Assembly (NCBI GenBank): GCA_032622095.1
Contig: CP136063.1
Location: 276,205,426-276,269,425 of the forward strand
Source of the DNA: Siphonodentalium dalli
Taxonomy: Eukaryota; Mollusca; Scaphopoda; Gadilida; Siphonodentaliidae
Reading direction: 5' to 3'
DNA length: 64,000 nt
Shown here: positions 1 to 12,400 of the stretch, piece by piece
How positions within the stretch are numbered: position 1 is the first letter of the stretch
Layout of the letters: each line of letters opens with the position of its first letter
The notes under the pieces: generated by a model
What the model saw: only the letters and a program-made list of their open reading frames with translations
Told to the model about the DNA's origin: nothing
Database searches by the model: none
Made by a program: the position numbers and the translations under genes

Positions 1-269
1 GCTACACATTAAATACTCCAAACTGGGAAGTTTTATTTTATTGGAACAAGATTAGAGAAACATAGCTATAATATATATAAATATAGCACTCACTGTGGAT
101 TCACAATTACTGCAGTTGTTAATGTTGGGCAAAACCTCATTTACTCCAAACTCATAGAATCATTGTATTGTTTTAAACTTACACTAGTAAGGTAACCACC
201 ATTATTCGTGAAAGGCACTGAGGACACATTTGATAAAGTAATTCAAAAAGTAATGCAAAGTGGTCTGAG

Positions 270-760
270 GTTAAATGTACTCAATTCGATCAGACGCTCC
301 TAAATTACTATTTCTTTGGCTTCGGGGGTAAACAATATTTAATTTGAGTCGAGGAACCCACCCATCAAAGCTCAGAGTGATCAGATATCGATTTTTGAAG
401 TTTGTTATTTCTCGAGATGTGTAATAATATGTGGCCCAGAAATACGTGGTCAAAATGAGGGTCTCGATAAAAATTGCGGATGAAGATGGATAACTCTAAA
501 ATCAAGTGGTAATGCGGTAAAATTTCGTGATACTTAAGTGATAACAATTAAGGCCATATTTTGTTGAACAAAATGTTGATAAAATAACAAGTTTTGGGAA
601 ATTTGATACCATAGTTGACAGTGGTTAGCATTATTTTGTTGCAATAAATCGATTCTGATAACTAAAACGTATTTTGAAGAAATGTTGTTGTTGTCGTTGT
701 TGTATCTTGATGCTATGTGGACCGTATGATCGGATTGAGTGCCTTTAAACACAATGGGTG
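270..760 (-). repeat. dispersed ~480-bp repeat, inverted mate at 37440
   Basis: Similar, in opposite orientation, to 37440-37870: shared CTTTGGCTTCGGGG, GATAACTCTAAAAT, TCAGAGTGATCAGAT and ACATTTCTTC-type blocks. Both give similar short open frames, but the divergence is not clearly coding-like. Confidence 0.75.
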
Positions 761-1174
761 ACAAATGTGAAAACGCTGCACCGTTCATTATGATATAAAG
801 AAAATCGGCAAACGGTGTTTTATGGCGGACGCCGCCGAAACCACATTCGTCCTTAGCGAATTAAGGTACATTTAATACATGATTATATCAGTAAAAATAT
901 CGCCTTGATAACCTTTGGGAAACGCGTTATAGGTCTCAGGTCGTCTTGTACTGATTGGCCTAATTTTTTGCGTGTCGTGTATCGACCTAGTTTGAACAGG
1001 ACCGGCTTGTATAATAGATCAAGGCGAGTATAATTCCAGGGTACGAACCGCAACAAGTGTTTAACCCTTTACCCAACAAAACCCCTTATAGAGCCCCACA
1101 TAGACTGGAGCAGACGACACTCTGCAGTGCATGCTTCCATCTGTGTGAGGCTCCCTGTGGGATAAATCTCTTAA

Positions 1175-1534
1175 TTAACCCTTTACCCAACAAAACGTCC
1201 AAAAACGCCCAAATAAAGCTTCAACAGCCTAAAATATCTTCGGTCTGTCTCAATAAAACCATACATATATGGATATCATTGGAACCGGTTCATTGACCAC
1301 ATTGTGATGGTTACAGTTATGCCCTGTGCCAATGCATTCTCTTATATATGCGAGTCGACCATAGGTCGCCTCGCATATATAAGAGAATGCATTTGCTCTT
1401 CTTTGACAATTTTATCATTTTTAATATGTGTTAAGCCAATGCATTCTCTTATATATGCGAGGCGACCTATGGTCGACTCGCATATATAAGAGAATGTATT
1501 GGCACAGGGCCGTTCTGTTTGGGTAAAGGGTTAA
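1175..1534. mobile_element. TTAA MITE, family A (CCCTTTACCC), two hairpins
   Basis: TTAACCCTTTACCCAACA at the left and GGGTAAAGGGTTAA at the right. The interior has two ~60-bp hairpins built on GCATTCTCTTATATATGCGA that are inverse to each other. TTAA flanks with CCC-starting ends suggest piggyBac-type mobilisation. A second left end lies at 1061, a probable older fragment. Confidence 0.88.
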
Positions 1535-2619
1535 AGAAACTTGTTTGCTGTATGTTTGGTTTGGAGGGGAGGGTATATATAGTATCCTCTATATGTTTCC
1601 GTCTATATACAAAGGGATTAAATAGGCATCGGAATGTGAAACCATATAACCCCTGCCATCAGCATGGCACTGCGTATATGTTACGGGTTGTCCTCGATGT
1701 GTGAAATGATCGATGTAGCTTTAGTTAAATCGGATAATGGCTCGATCGAATCTCAGTTCGAGCGGAAGAACAGAATAATTCTCGTCAAATCGGATTGTAT
1801 ATTTATCTGCTATAATAACATGTTAAACCAACGGATGCATTTAATTCATTAAATGGAAACGGAATTAACGATCTATATATGCCTGTCTATTATACCGATC
1901 GCAGCACTGGAAAATGAGATTGCGAGTTCCATATCTATATAGTAGAATATGCGGTGTACCAACGATTCATTTGCGTTGTATAGTTTGGCTCGTGTACAAC
2001 AGTCCTACACCAGTATAACTGTGGACTACTTGCGGATTCAGTATACTGGAATACCGGCAACGATTCCTGATATATAAATATATAGCTGCTCGTATATTTG
2101 TGAGTAAACACTTGTGCTCTGCTATCAGGTTGTCGTGTGGTTTTCAACGCTGGAATAAAACTGAATGGCGGAAACGGGATAATCTGCATATTCGGTTGAC
2201 AACCTCAATCACCGCGATATCGTGGGAATTATATCTGGTGGTTACTGGGAAAATCTATACATGTGGTTCTACACGTCGCCCAAATTCATATAGGCCGAGA
2301 TTCAAGTACCTAAACCATTCATATATCGTGCTGGAAGTTGGACCATCAACAACAACTTACTGTGACAACTATTTCATTAAAATGGATGGTCAAAGTACAA
2401 TATAATGACGTTTCCGTGTCCACAGAGCACATGCAACATGTCAAATGTGAAGCTGGTTAGGACATACATGTAAATACTGATGATGGTATGACAGTGAAAT
2501 ATTGTTCCTGGGTTTTTATACTAAACGAAACTTACGGCATGGACATTTACGTGTGCTTTTGTTATATATTCACCCACAAACAAATACGGATATATTAGTT
2601 GCTCTGTTAAGTTTTGCAA

Positions 2620-2939
2620 TGAGTGATGGAAACTTCCCATGTAGTGGTGCTGTGTTTGATAGTGGTCAGACTTCTAATGCCTGGTCGTTAGGACATGTGT
2701 ATTCACATTGGGAGAGTCAGCTAACGCCTTCCTACAGACCAGCAGCAGAAGAAAAGAAACCCGAGAAAAAGGTTCGAAAAGTGGACAAATTCAAGGCTGC
2801 GGAACGTGTTGTAGAAGCAGCCAGAGAATTAGAGAGGGCGGTCGGTAAAAAGAAGGGACGCATTTCAGGCTTGTCTAATTCTCGACAGTCTTCCAAATGG
2901 CAGGTTACTGCCAACACTATTGTATATACACCCAAGTGA
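2620..2939 (+). CDS. unrecognised Lys-rich open frame
   Basis: An open frame from MSDGNFPCSGAVFDSGQTSN to a stop at 2939, 106 residues. Composition looks protein-like: an N-terminal Ser/Gly part, then a charged helix (~50-85) rich in Lys, Glu, Ala and Arg, then a polar tail. The frame is open further upstream to 2502. I do not recognise a family. It could be a single-exon gene, an exon of a larger gene or a retrocopy; no poly(A) signal follows closely. Confidence 0.4.
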
Positions 2940-3840
2940 AATTTCTACTGTTTTCAGAAACTAGTGAGATGCAATGGTTATTATCAAAGCGTATAACGAT
3001 AAACTTACCAATTGGACACAATCATGTTTATGGGCAATGAGCACGTGATTGACATATGTGCAAGAGGAATTGTAAACATGGCAAAGTACAATATATTTAG
3101 CTGATATATATCTCTCAACATTTATGGAAGACAATTAAATATATATATTCACCACCCCCATGTCCGATTGCGTCCAAATTACGATGTCCTGAGGCACATA
3201 TTAGAATACGACATGCAAAATGTCAGGCCAATGGGTACAAGACAACCTGAGATATAACGCGTTCCCAAATGTCATCAAGGCGATATTTTTACGGATATAA
3301 AACGTTACCTTCTCTAAAGACGAATGTGGTTTCAGTGGCGTCCGTCATAAATTCCGGACAAACTCTGCGCACCAGCTTTATTCATATCGTTATCAGCGGT
3401 GATGATATTTTAATGCATGTCATTGGTCATTTCTTTTTATCTCAGACGACTTAAAGGGGAATATATATGAGCCAAAAAAGAGCGTTCCCTATCAGCTTAG
3501 AATATATATACATGGAGGAAATTGGTACATAATGGCCAGGGTAATATGGGATAGGCGCCTTCGACCTCATATGTTTTAAAGGGGAACTGATACATTGCAT
3601 GATTAATAATGTTTATTATCAGCTCAGAACATATGTGGGAAAATTGGTGCACAGAGGTAACAATACACGGGAAATGTCACCGGATGTTAACACAAATGAG
3701 AGTGGAAATTTGGACGCTAGGCCCGTTTCAGAATTAACAATACAACATTTGAGAAATATGCAAACTACAATTTTATTATCATTTCCCAATTAATGATAAT
3801 TTGGCACTCCTAATCCAAAATCAACACATAAACGGCACCT
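2940..3840. other. no gene or recognised repeat
   Basis: AT-rich sequence with only short open frames; nothing supported. The same holds for 760-1060 and 1535-2500. Confidence 0.6.
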
Positions 3841-4019
3841 ATTAGTGGGAGGGGTGGGAATGATCAGAAATGTTTACAAGAATTAAGACTTTGTACAAGT
3901 TTATCTTGGCATTGCGGGGGGTGAAATAAATAGTAAATATTATGATTGCATCATGTATGTCATATATGCAGGGCGCATGTGCAGGGTGTGCCGATGTATT
4001 CACAATCAAAGATTGTTTT

Positions 4020-4970
4020 TTAAAACAAATTTCAGAAATAATTGATGGCTCCCATCTAGAGGTCACCCCGAAGATCCGTATGAAGTTTGCTTACGATCGA
4101 ATGAGGGATGTGGCCTGTAAGGTGTGCCTAGGATTTAGTCATGCAATCTGAAATCCAAGATGGCTGCTGGTGGCCAAGATTTAAAAAAAAATTCAGAAAT
4201 GATAGATGGCTCCCATTTAGAGATCACCCCGAAGGTCCGTGTGAAGTCTGATGACGATCGGATGAGTGATGTGGCCTATAGAGTATGCCAAAGGATTTAG
4301 TTATGCAAAGAGTAAAGTCCAATATGGCTGCTGGTGGCCATGTTTTTCATAGAAAATCACTAAAATTTGATAGCTCCCATCTAGAGGCGATCCTAATCAT
4401 GCCTGTAAATTTCAAAACATTTCTCCAATAAATGCGGGCTGCAGGGTGTGCTGCTGGATTCAAATTTGAAATCCAAAATGGCTACTGGCAGCCATTTTTT
4501 TTTTTTAACGAAGGAAAAAATCGATGGCTCCCATCTAGAGATCATCCTGAAGATCCATATGAAGTTTGGTGATGATCGGATGAGGCATGTAGGGTGATGA
4601 TCGGATGAGGGATGAGGGATGAGGCATGTAGGGTGATGATCGGATGAGGGATGAGACATGTAGGGTGATGATTGGATGAGGGATGAGGCCTGTAGGGTGA
4701 TGATCGGGTGAGGGAAGAGGCCTGTAGGGTGATGATCGGATGAGGGATGGGGCATGTAGGGTGATGATCGGATGAGGGATGAGGCCTGTAGGGTGATGAT
4801 CGGATGAGGCCTGTTGAGTGATGATCGGATGAGGGATGAGGCCTGTAGGGTGATGATCGGATGAGGGATGAGGCCTATAGGGTGAGCCAAAGGAAATTAT
4901 TGATGGATGGACAGATGCCAATAGCTCAAACTTTGCAAAGTAAAGTTGAGCTAAAAAGGGGGCAGCTAGT
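4020..4970. repeat. ~170-bp unit array with minisatellite core
   Basis: Diverged units contain AAATCCAAGATGGCTGCTGG, GGCTCCCATCTAGAGGTCA, GATCCATATGAAGTTTGG and GGATTTAGTCATGCAAAGAG. At 4560-4890 a ~32-bp subunit (GATGATCGGATGAGGGATGA) is amplified about ten times, giving spurious long open frames on the minus strand. It ends in the palindrome CTTTGCAAAGTAAAG. Confidence 0.9.
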
Positions 4971-5156
4971 TTCAACATTTACCCAATATTTTTTTCTTTT
5001 GTAACACGATATCATGGGTGGGTCTCGCTTCTTAAGAGGAATAAATTCCGCTGAAAAAAGGCAATTCCATCAGTTCGCACAATTCTTCATTGTTTGTATT
5101 GGACCTTCAGTTATCGCTGTGATGCCAATGTCAGCTCATTTAATTCTTCTGTTGCT

Positions 5157-5615
5157 TTAACCCTTTACCCAACAGAACAGAACGGCCCTGTGCCAATGCA
5201 TTCTCTTATATATGCGAGTCGACCATAGGTCGCCTCACATATATAAGAGAATGCATTGGCTTAACACATATTAAAAATGATAAAATTGTCAAAGAATGTA
5301 GAAAAATATTATAAAAAATGTTAAAAAATGTAAGAAAAAATTATAAAATTGTTAAAGAATGTAAGAAAAAATGGTAAAAAAGAATTTTTTTAGGCCAATG
5401 CATTCTCTTATATATGCGAGGCGACCTATGGTCGACTCGCATATATAAGAGAATGCATTGGCACAGGGCATAACTGTAACCATCACAATGTGGTCAATGA
5501 ACCGGTTCCAATGATATCCATATTTGTATGGTGTTATTGAGACAGACCGAAGATATTTTAGGCTGTTGAAGCTTTATTTGGGCGTTTTTGGCCGGTTTGT
5601 TGGGTAAAGGGTTAA
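5157..5615. mobile_element. TTAA MITE, family A
   Basis: Same TTAACCCTTTACCC ends and paired hairpins (about 5190-5265 and 5395-5465); the loop between them is an expanded AT-rich stretch with AAAAATGTTA repeats. It lies in reverse orientation relative to 1175. Confidence 0.88.
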
Positions 5616-5782
5616 ATGGTATGGATATTACTATTAAAAGATTTATACAGAGTTCCTGTATAATTCTATGGTGTTCATCCTTGGGTGGATTATATGGATT
5701 TCTGGGACCCACTCATATAATGAAAAGCTAAGTAATTGAACATAACTTGCTCATTATTACAAAACAATAGAGGCACTCAAGC

Positions 5783-5909
5783 CTTGAAATAGTGTGGCTG
5801 TCATTTGCAGAATGAGGTCCCCAGAGGGTGAATGCGGGGTAGCATCACTAAATTCACCCTCTGGGGACCTCATTCTGCAAATGACAGACACACTATTTCA
5901 AGGCTTGTA
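5783..5909. mobile_element. palindromic MITE, GAGGTCCCCAGAGGGTGAA family
   Basis: Inverted repeat with outer CCTTGAAATAGTGTGNCTGT and inner GAATGAGGTCCCCAGAGGG arms around a TAGCATCAC core. The same family occurs at 19850-19957, 36158-36232 (right arm) and elsewhere below. Confidence 0.85.
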
Positions 5910-6689
5910 GGCACTTGCATAACATTATGGCAGTATTTAACTAGAGGTGGCCCATCCCAATGGGACTAAGGCTACCCTTCATGGCAGCCAGTGGGGGGGG
6001 GGGGGTGCACAGGTTCCCATGGTACTAAATATCTGTAACAAGTTTTAAAAAAATTGACACAGATATTTAAGAATAAATGCTCAAACAAAATTAAGTATCT
6101 TGAGAAAATTTTATAAGTCGAAAAATGGGAATAACTGCACAAAAAAAAGTTGGACAGACCTCAAGATCGCATGTGCACAGGTTCACATGGTACTAAATAT
6201 CTGCCCAAAGTAAAAAAGAATGTAGGAATAAAAGCTCGGACAAAGTTGCATCTATGGAGAGACAAGCTGATTCCTATATACCCCCATGCAAGAGAATACC
6301 CTTTAAAACATTTCACACCATCTGTCTGCCATATCCTGCTATTTTCACCATTTTTTTCAGAAACTTTTGGAGGTGGGTCGTCAATTTACCTTGGAAAAAA
6401 CTTTTATTGGAGGGGTGGGTGTCAGAGATCAGATAAGAAAAAACTTGGGTACCACAAAAATAAAAAACAAAATTTAAACCTTTAAAACAATTTTTTCCAG
6501 CCCCCACCCGTCTCGACCAACCATTATCGCAAGCTAGTTTTAGTCAAAGGAAACTTGGACTTATAGGGAGAAAGATTAGGTGGACATAAGAAAATTGTAA
6601 TATACCCCAAATATTGAGGAGAAGTCATCAAAGTATCCAGGAATAATTTTCTTATTATATTCTACATTTCTACATCAGCTCTTAAAACT

Positions 6690-7915
6690 TGGCTAGAATC
6701 GATCAAATATGTTACTGAAAAGAGTAAAACCCAAGATGACTCCTGGAAGCCATGTTTTTTTAACAGAAAAATATGATAGCTCAATATAGTGGTCATCCAA
6801 ATGATCCATATGAATTCTGGCGACAATCCGATGAGGGATGTCATCTATATAGTGTGCCGAAGGATTTAGTCATGTAAAGAGTAAAATCCTAGATAGCTGC
6901 CAGTAGCCATGTGTTTCATTAAAATTTTTCAAATTTGATAGCTCCCATCTAGAGGTGATCCTAAACAAGCCTGTAAATTTTCAAAACAATTCTCCAATAA
7001 ATGTGGGCTGCAGGGTGTGCTGATGGATCCAAATGTGAAATCCAAGATGGCTGCTGGTGACCATGAATTTTAATGAATTTCAGTAAAAATGGGAGGATCC
7101 CATCTAGAGGTCAATCCGAAGATCCATGTGAAGTTTGGTGATGATCGGATTAGAGATGTGACATGTAGGGTGTGCCAAATGATTTAGTCATGCAAAGAGT
7201 AAAATCCAAGATGGCCACTGGCCACCATGTTTTTCATCGAAAATAGTTCGAATTCGATAGCTCCAATCTAAAAGTGATCCTAAACATGCCAGTAAATTTT
7301 CAAATAATTCTCCAATAAATGTGGGCTGCAGGTCTGACGATTTGAAATCCAAGATGGCTGCTGGCGGCCATGTTTTTTGGCAGAATGACCCCAAAATGAC
7401 TTGTTTCCATCTACATGTCAATGCTAACAGCCATGGCAAATTTCATAATGATCAGACCAACGGTACGGCCTGTAGCCCTTGCTAATGGATTTTCATGATT
7501 TATTACTGAAAACAAAGATGGCCTACAGCAGCCATTGTTTTTGGCATATTCACATCAAAGCATATGGTTCCCATCTGCATGTCAATGTCAACGTACATGG
7601 CAAATTTCATGATGATCAGACAAATGGTAGGGCCTGAAGCCCATGCTAATGGATTGAATTTTGAAATCATAGATCGCTGTTGGCGGCTATTTTTTTTTGC
7701 CGAATGACCCCAAAATGACTCATTCCAATCTATATGTCAATGCCAACAGACATGATAAAGTTCATAATGATCCGACCAAAGTTATGACCTGTAGCCTGTG
7801 CTAATGGAAATTGTTCACAGACGTATGCACGATATACGCATGTGTGTATGTACAAAATATGGATACTAACCCATGGAAATAGCTCAAACTTTACAAAGTA
7901 AAGTTGAGCTGAAAC
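6690..7915. repeat. ~170-bp unit array
   Basis: About seven diverged units of the AAATCCAAGATGGCTGCTGG family; later units carry GAATGACCCCAAAATGACT. Ends with TTTACAAAGTAAAGTTGAGC. Confidence 0.88.
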
Positions 7916-7965
7916 ATAGTCGTTCACACACGTTCCAAACTCCAGGAAATTATGTGGGAGATACA

Positions 7966-8176
7966 CGGTAATGCCCTAAATAATCGACTCCTTAACAACA
8001 GCAGAATTATTGGTAATTTTTCAGGATTTAGTCGAAAATATGGCTTGTTGCCATTCATTGGAAAGCTCTCAGTGAGATCTTTCCGATGAATGGCAACAAG
8101 CCATATTTCCGACTAAATCCTGAAAAGTTACCCATAATTCTGCTGGTTTAAGGAGTCATTTATTTAGGGCTCACTG
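7966..8176. mobile_element. TA-flanked palindromic MITE
   Basis: A nearly perfect ~100-bp inverted repeat: TTTTCAGGATTTAGTCGAAA, TGGCTTGTTGCCATTCAT and the mirror. Ends CGGTAATGCCCTAAA and TTTAGGGCTCACTG (mutated). Confidence 0.85.
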
Positions 8177-8200
8177 TATGTAAAACAATAGATCCACATC

Positions 8201-9384
8201 CAGTGTTCACGCTGGACCGAAAAAAACTTTAGCCAAAAGTTTAGCCAAATGAAAATTTTATTAGCCAAATGAAAAAAACTTTAGCCAAATGTTGTTTGGC
8301 CAAATTAAAAAGAACTTTGGCCAAATTAAATCATCGTTTTCTGTTCGGTTCACAATTAATGACTAAAACGTAAAATCTAACAGACACATGGTAAAATACA
8401 CAATAATTTAAATAATGTTGATGAACTAGAAGTATTTTTATATATATCATTTATTAAAAATTTATTAATCTTTATGTGAAAGAGTGATTTGGGGGGGGGG
8501 GGGGGGAATAACCCGGGATTGTCCCTCTTAATGTCATTATTTTTTTGTTTTATATCAATATCTTTTTTTAAATCATTAAATATTTATCCTTGCGAAAATA
8601 TCTAAGTGACATCTGGAAACTAATAACTTAATATTGTTACGCCATTATCAAATTACAATCTGTCATAAAAGCATGCATATTATTTTGACTGTATCGGTAT
8701 TGACGACAAATAGCCACAAAATATCTGTCGTGATTCACATTTGGCTGATTAAGCTATTGTCTTACACTTGGTGCTCATAAACCTCGACCGTCATAAATAC
8801 AATGTCATCATAAACATGCATTGTGCTGGCGCGCCGTGGGTGACCAGACAGACAATGGGCTGAATGGGGGATTAGGGGATTAAATGTAAAAATTAATAAT
8901 GACCTTTTGCTGCTTCGTGCAGAGTGACGTAATCTTTCTCCAGATTAAAACAGCCTTTTACGAACAAATTGCTTATATACCGGCGTCAATGCACTTTACA
9001 AAACATTGCTTTCTTCACATTGTCATAATTCAACCACGGTCGGTTTAATGTCCATGCGTCTTTGAATGTCCGTCTTGTGAAAACTAAAGATGATTGCATA
9101 TCACTTTGTGATCGCTTGGTTGATAGAGTCGTCGATCAGGTTTCCCTTTGTACGATATTTCATAAGTACGACTGAAATAATGAAATACTTTCGTCACCTA
9201 ACTTCGTCTTCGAATGTCGATGTATTGAGCGCTTTTATTAATTAGCTTTCTGTATCCATGCTTTCAATCTCCATTTGGGTTCAAAAAAAGTTTAGCCAAA
9301 AGTTTAGCCAAATGAAATTTTTATTAGCCAAATTCGAAAAAGATTAGCCATTGGCTAATTTGGCTACCGACAGCGTGACCACTG
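8201..9384. mobile_element. hAT-type element with perfect 8-bp target duplication
   Basis: Ends CAGTGTTCACGCTG and CAGCGTGACCACTG, flanked on both sides by TCCACATC (8193-8200 and 9385-9392). TTTAGCCAAAAGTTTAGCC repeats are subterminal at both ends. 1184 bp, no transposase frame; a 16-G run sits at 8491-8506. Confidence 0.9.
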
Positions 9385-9573
9385 TCCACATCTGCTCACC
9401 TTTTTGGCAGCCATCATTACTTTGTGCTGCAATCCCTACGCCACCAAAATGGTAGCGTCATCAGGTCGTTGCATGATAAAATACAATATAGATATATTTC
9501 ACTAAAGATTAATAACAAAAAAGCATCACAAAGACCCCACAACACATTAAAAATAATAGGATGAGAATAAGTA

Positions 9574-9776
9574 CAGTAATGCTCTAAGTAATCGACTCCT
9601 TAATGACAGCAGAATTATGGGTAACTTTTCAGGATTTAGTCAGAAATATGGCTTGATGCCATTCATCAGAAAGCTCTCGGGGAGAGCTTTCCGATGAATG
9701 GCAACAACCCATAAATCCTGAAAAGTTACCCATAATTCTTCTGTGGTTAAGGAGTCGATTACTTAGTGCATTACTG
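9574..9776. mobile_element. TA-flanked palindromic MITE
   Basis: Ends CAGTAATGCTCTAAG and CTTAGTGCATTACTG with TA on both sides; the central arms mirror each other, with an 18-bp deletion in the right arm. The TA target suggests Tc1/mariner-type mobilisation. Confidence 0.9.
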
Positions 9777-10138
9777 TATATAACAAGAGCAAGCCAGGCA
9801 TTTCATAAATATGCACATTATCCAGTTTCAAAGTGAATTTCAGAAGTATATCTAAACTGTTGGGAGTGATCATGTGAAAACCAAAATAAAAAGCTTTAAA
9901 CTTGCGAAAATCATTGGACATACCCAAGATAACAAAGATTTATCACCGGAAAGAACAATGAACGGGTGGGTGGACGAATGGACGGCTAGATAGACAGACT
10001 GAAAACTTACCGGTGTATCACGTTATCTCCCCTCCTGGATATCTCCCCCACCCAAAAAGTTATTTCACTTATTAGGCATTACTATGTCCTGAATTGTTTG
10101 ATAATAAATTTTTCAAATCAATTTTATTTACTCCCCCA

Positions 10139-10228
10139 TGCTCTAAGTAATCGACTCCTTAATGACAGCAGAATTATGGGTAACTTTTCAGGATTTAGTC
10201 AGAAATATGGCTTGATGCCATTCATCAC
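10139..10228. mobile_element. left half of palindromic MITE
   Basis: ATGCTCTAAGTAATCGACTC through TGCCATTCATCA, identical to the left arm of 9574 over ~90 bp; the right arm is absent. Confidence 0.8.
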
Positions 10229-10229
10229 T

Positions 10230-11060
10230 GACAAGGGTTAAAGACATATTAGTCTGACAAGGTTGCAAATGACAAATAATCATCTAATGATTTTATTGCT
10301 TATTTTGCTTAACAAGTTTATATAGTCATGAAATGGCGAACAGCGAGAAATGAATGGCGGGCAATATGATGAAAAAGTAATTCAGTATTCCCACTATTAC
10401 CGGTAAGGGATGCAGATTAGAATGGCATGGACTGGCCCGTCCACCATTGGACCGCATTGGATCAGTCCAACTACCACAGTCTGGTATTTTCTGGTCCGGT
10501 ACACTTTCGCCCTTGGGTAATGGGTATCGGACGATATGCAGACATGGTTGATTGTTGGGTAATGGGTATCGGACGATATCGGATATGTAGACATGGTTGA
10601 TTGTTGGGTAATGGGTATCGGACGATATCGGATATGCAGACATGGTTGATTGATGAGTATTGTTCTGTTATTGTAGTTAACAAATTGACAGCTAGATTTG
10701 CTGATTAAAGTGAACAATGTCCCTGTCGCGTGCATGATTGAACTTTAAATTGGTACACGTCACGTGTAGGACTAGGCAACCTCAAAATATCATCGCATTA
10801 AACCACCTGGGCATTTCGTAATGAGAAATATACCTTGCCAGACTGCCATTATTAACAACATTATTAACAAACTTAATTTCAATGCTGTGGACTTGATTTT
10901 CAAGTGTTATGTTGCACTATTTGCTAAACTGAGAAATTTGTTCGTATAAAGTTCAGACATTCTACGAAAGTTGCACAGCCAATGTTTTGAATATTTTAGC
11001 AATCATAGTTTAAAAGTGCATTCTTCATTGGTTTGATATAGTGAAATAAGCACTAATATG
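10230..11060. other. no gene recognised apart from the 10514 tandem
   Basis: No splice-bounded or long coding frame. 11200-11680 and 12410-13690 likewise show nothing beyond the repeat fragments described separately. Confidence 0.55.
10514..10652. repeat. ~50-bp tandem repeat, three copies
   Basis: Unit contains GGGTAATGGGTATCGGACGA and GCAGACATGGTTGATTG. It produces several overlapping minus-strand open frames that I do not accept as coding. Confidence 0.92.
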
Positions 11061-11063
11061 TCT

Positions 11064-11196
11064 TTAACCCTTTCATGATGGGAACTGCAGAGATGCAGCA
11101 TTGAAGACCCTGTGTACCTGTATTCTCTTATATCTGCGAGTCTCCCATATGGATAGTCGCACATATAAGAGAATGCACTGGCTTACACTGGGTTAA
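11064..11196. mobile_element. TTAA MITE, family C (CATGATGGG), short
   Basis: TTAACCCTTTCATGATGGGA start, one diverged hairpin (ATTCTCTTATATCTGCGAG), and a right end reduced to GGGTTAA. Confidence 0.75.
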
Positions 11197-11689
11197 TGAC
11201 CCTCCAACTACCATCTGATTGCATTAAGTATTTATAAATCTACTATATTGAGCTCCCAGTAGGGACAAAAATAATAATCCGCTCATTTTATTCACTCTAA
11301 GACCTGCGAGTAGCAGATGGTTATGAATCTTTAAGCAGAACCTCCCTTATCAATTTATTTTGAAGCAGAACTTCAAACATCTGATCTGACAAGCAGAATA
11401 TCCAGTTACTCTTGAGTTCCAAATAAGCATACATGTACGCTTATTAATTGTCGGATAAATTTCCCACCTGTATAGTCGTTATTTTGTGGCCATGAAAATC
11501 TGCAAAACAATCTTTTAATCATCAAAGGGAATGAAAAAACTGGAGCGTGACTGTTGAGATTGGAGAAACAGTTTGCATCATAATAAATGTACTAAAACAA
11601 AAACACTGCGCTTTTATATCCACAGGGTTTGTAGTACCATACATAGTGGATCATTCTGTAAAATTAATATGTACAGTAAGTACAGTAAG

Positions 11690-11790
11690 AGCTTTTCGAT
11701 GAATGGCAACAAGCCATATTTCTGACTAAATCCTGAAAAATTACCCATAATTCTGCTGTGGTTAAGGAGTCGATTATTTTAAGGCATTAC
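11690..11790. mobile_element. right half of palindromic MITE
   Basis: AGCTTTTCGATGAATGGCAA through GGCATTACT; the left arm is absent. Confidence 0.8.
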
Positions 11791-12187
11791 TAACTCTCAG
11801 CATGTCGTGAATGAAAATTATAAAGCAGTTCCACTCTGTACTGTTATTCCGCTCTGTAGTGTTATTTAGATTTGCAAAATTTCCCACCCTGTACTGTTAT
11901 TCCACCCTGTACTGTTATTAGGCACTCAAGAGTATTACTCTCCTACAGTAAGAATGTTGGTTAAAGGCACGGATGGTTGTAGATTATAATTTAGAAATAA
12001 AATACTGATGAATATGATATTCTCCACAAAAACACACTTGGGCGAGTCGAGCATTTGTTTAAATACAGCACATAAAGAGTGTGCAATAAGCAAAACACTC
12101 AACACCATGTGTGACTATTTTGGGAGATTGATTCACTGTGACCCATTCAACACCAAAATATTGAGTGACGAGGATTAGTGAGTGCTA

Positions 12188-12400
12188 CAGTAATGCCATA
12201 AGTAATCGACCCCTTAACCACAGCAGAATTATGGGAAACTTTTCAGGATTTAGTCGGAAATATGGCTTGTTGCCATTCAGAGGAAAGCTCTCGTGGAGAG
12301 CTTTCTGATGAATGGCAACAAGCCATATTTCCGACTAAATCCTGAAAAATTACCCATAATTCTGCTGTGGTTATGGAGTCGATTAATTAGGGCATTACTG
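12188..12400. mobile_element. TA-flanked palindromic MITE
   Basis: Complete copy, CAGTAATGCCATAAG to GGCATTACTG, TA on both sides, arms of ~100 bp. Confidence 0.9.

Noticed and set aside
1320-1510. Strong hairpins as rho-independent terminators, attC sites or microRNA precursors
   Set aside because: They recur about 20 times inside TTAA-flanked elements; the genome is eukaryotic and there is no sign of individual miRNA genes.
4393-4978. Long minus-strand frames of His/Pro/Ser/Ile repeats
   Set aside because: They arise from the ~32-bp minisatellite, with overlapping frames all open.
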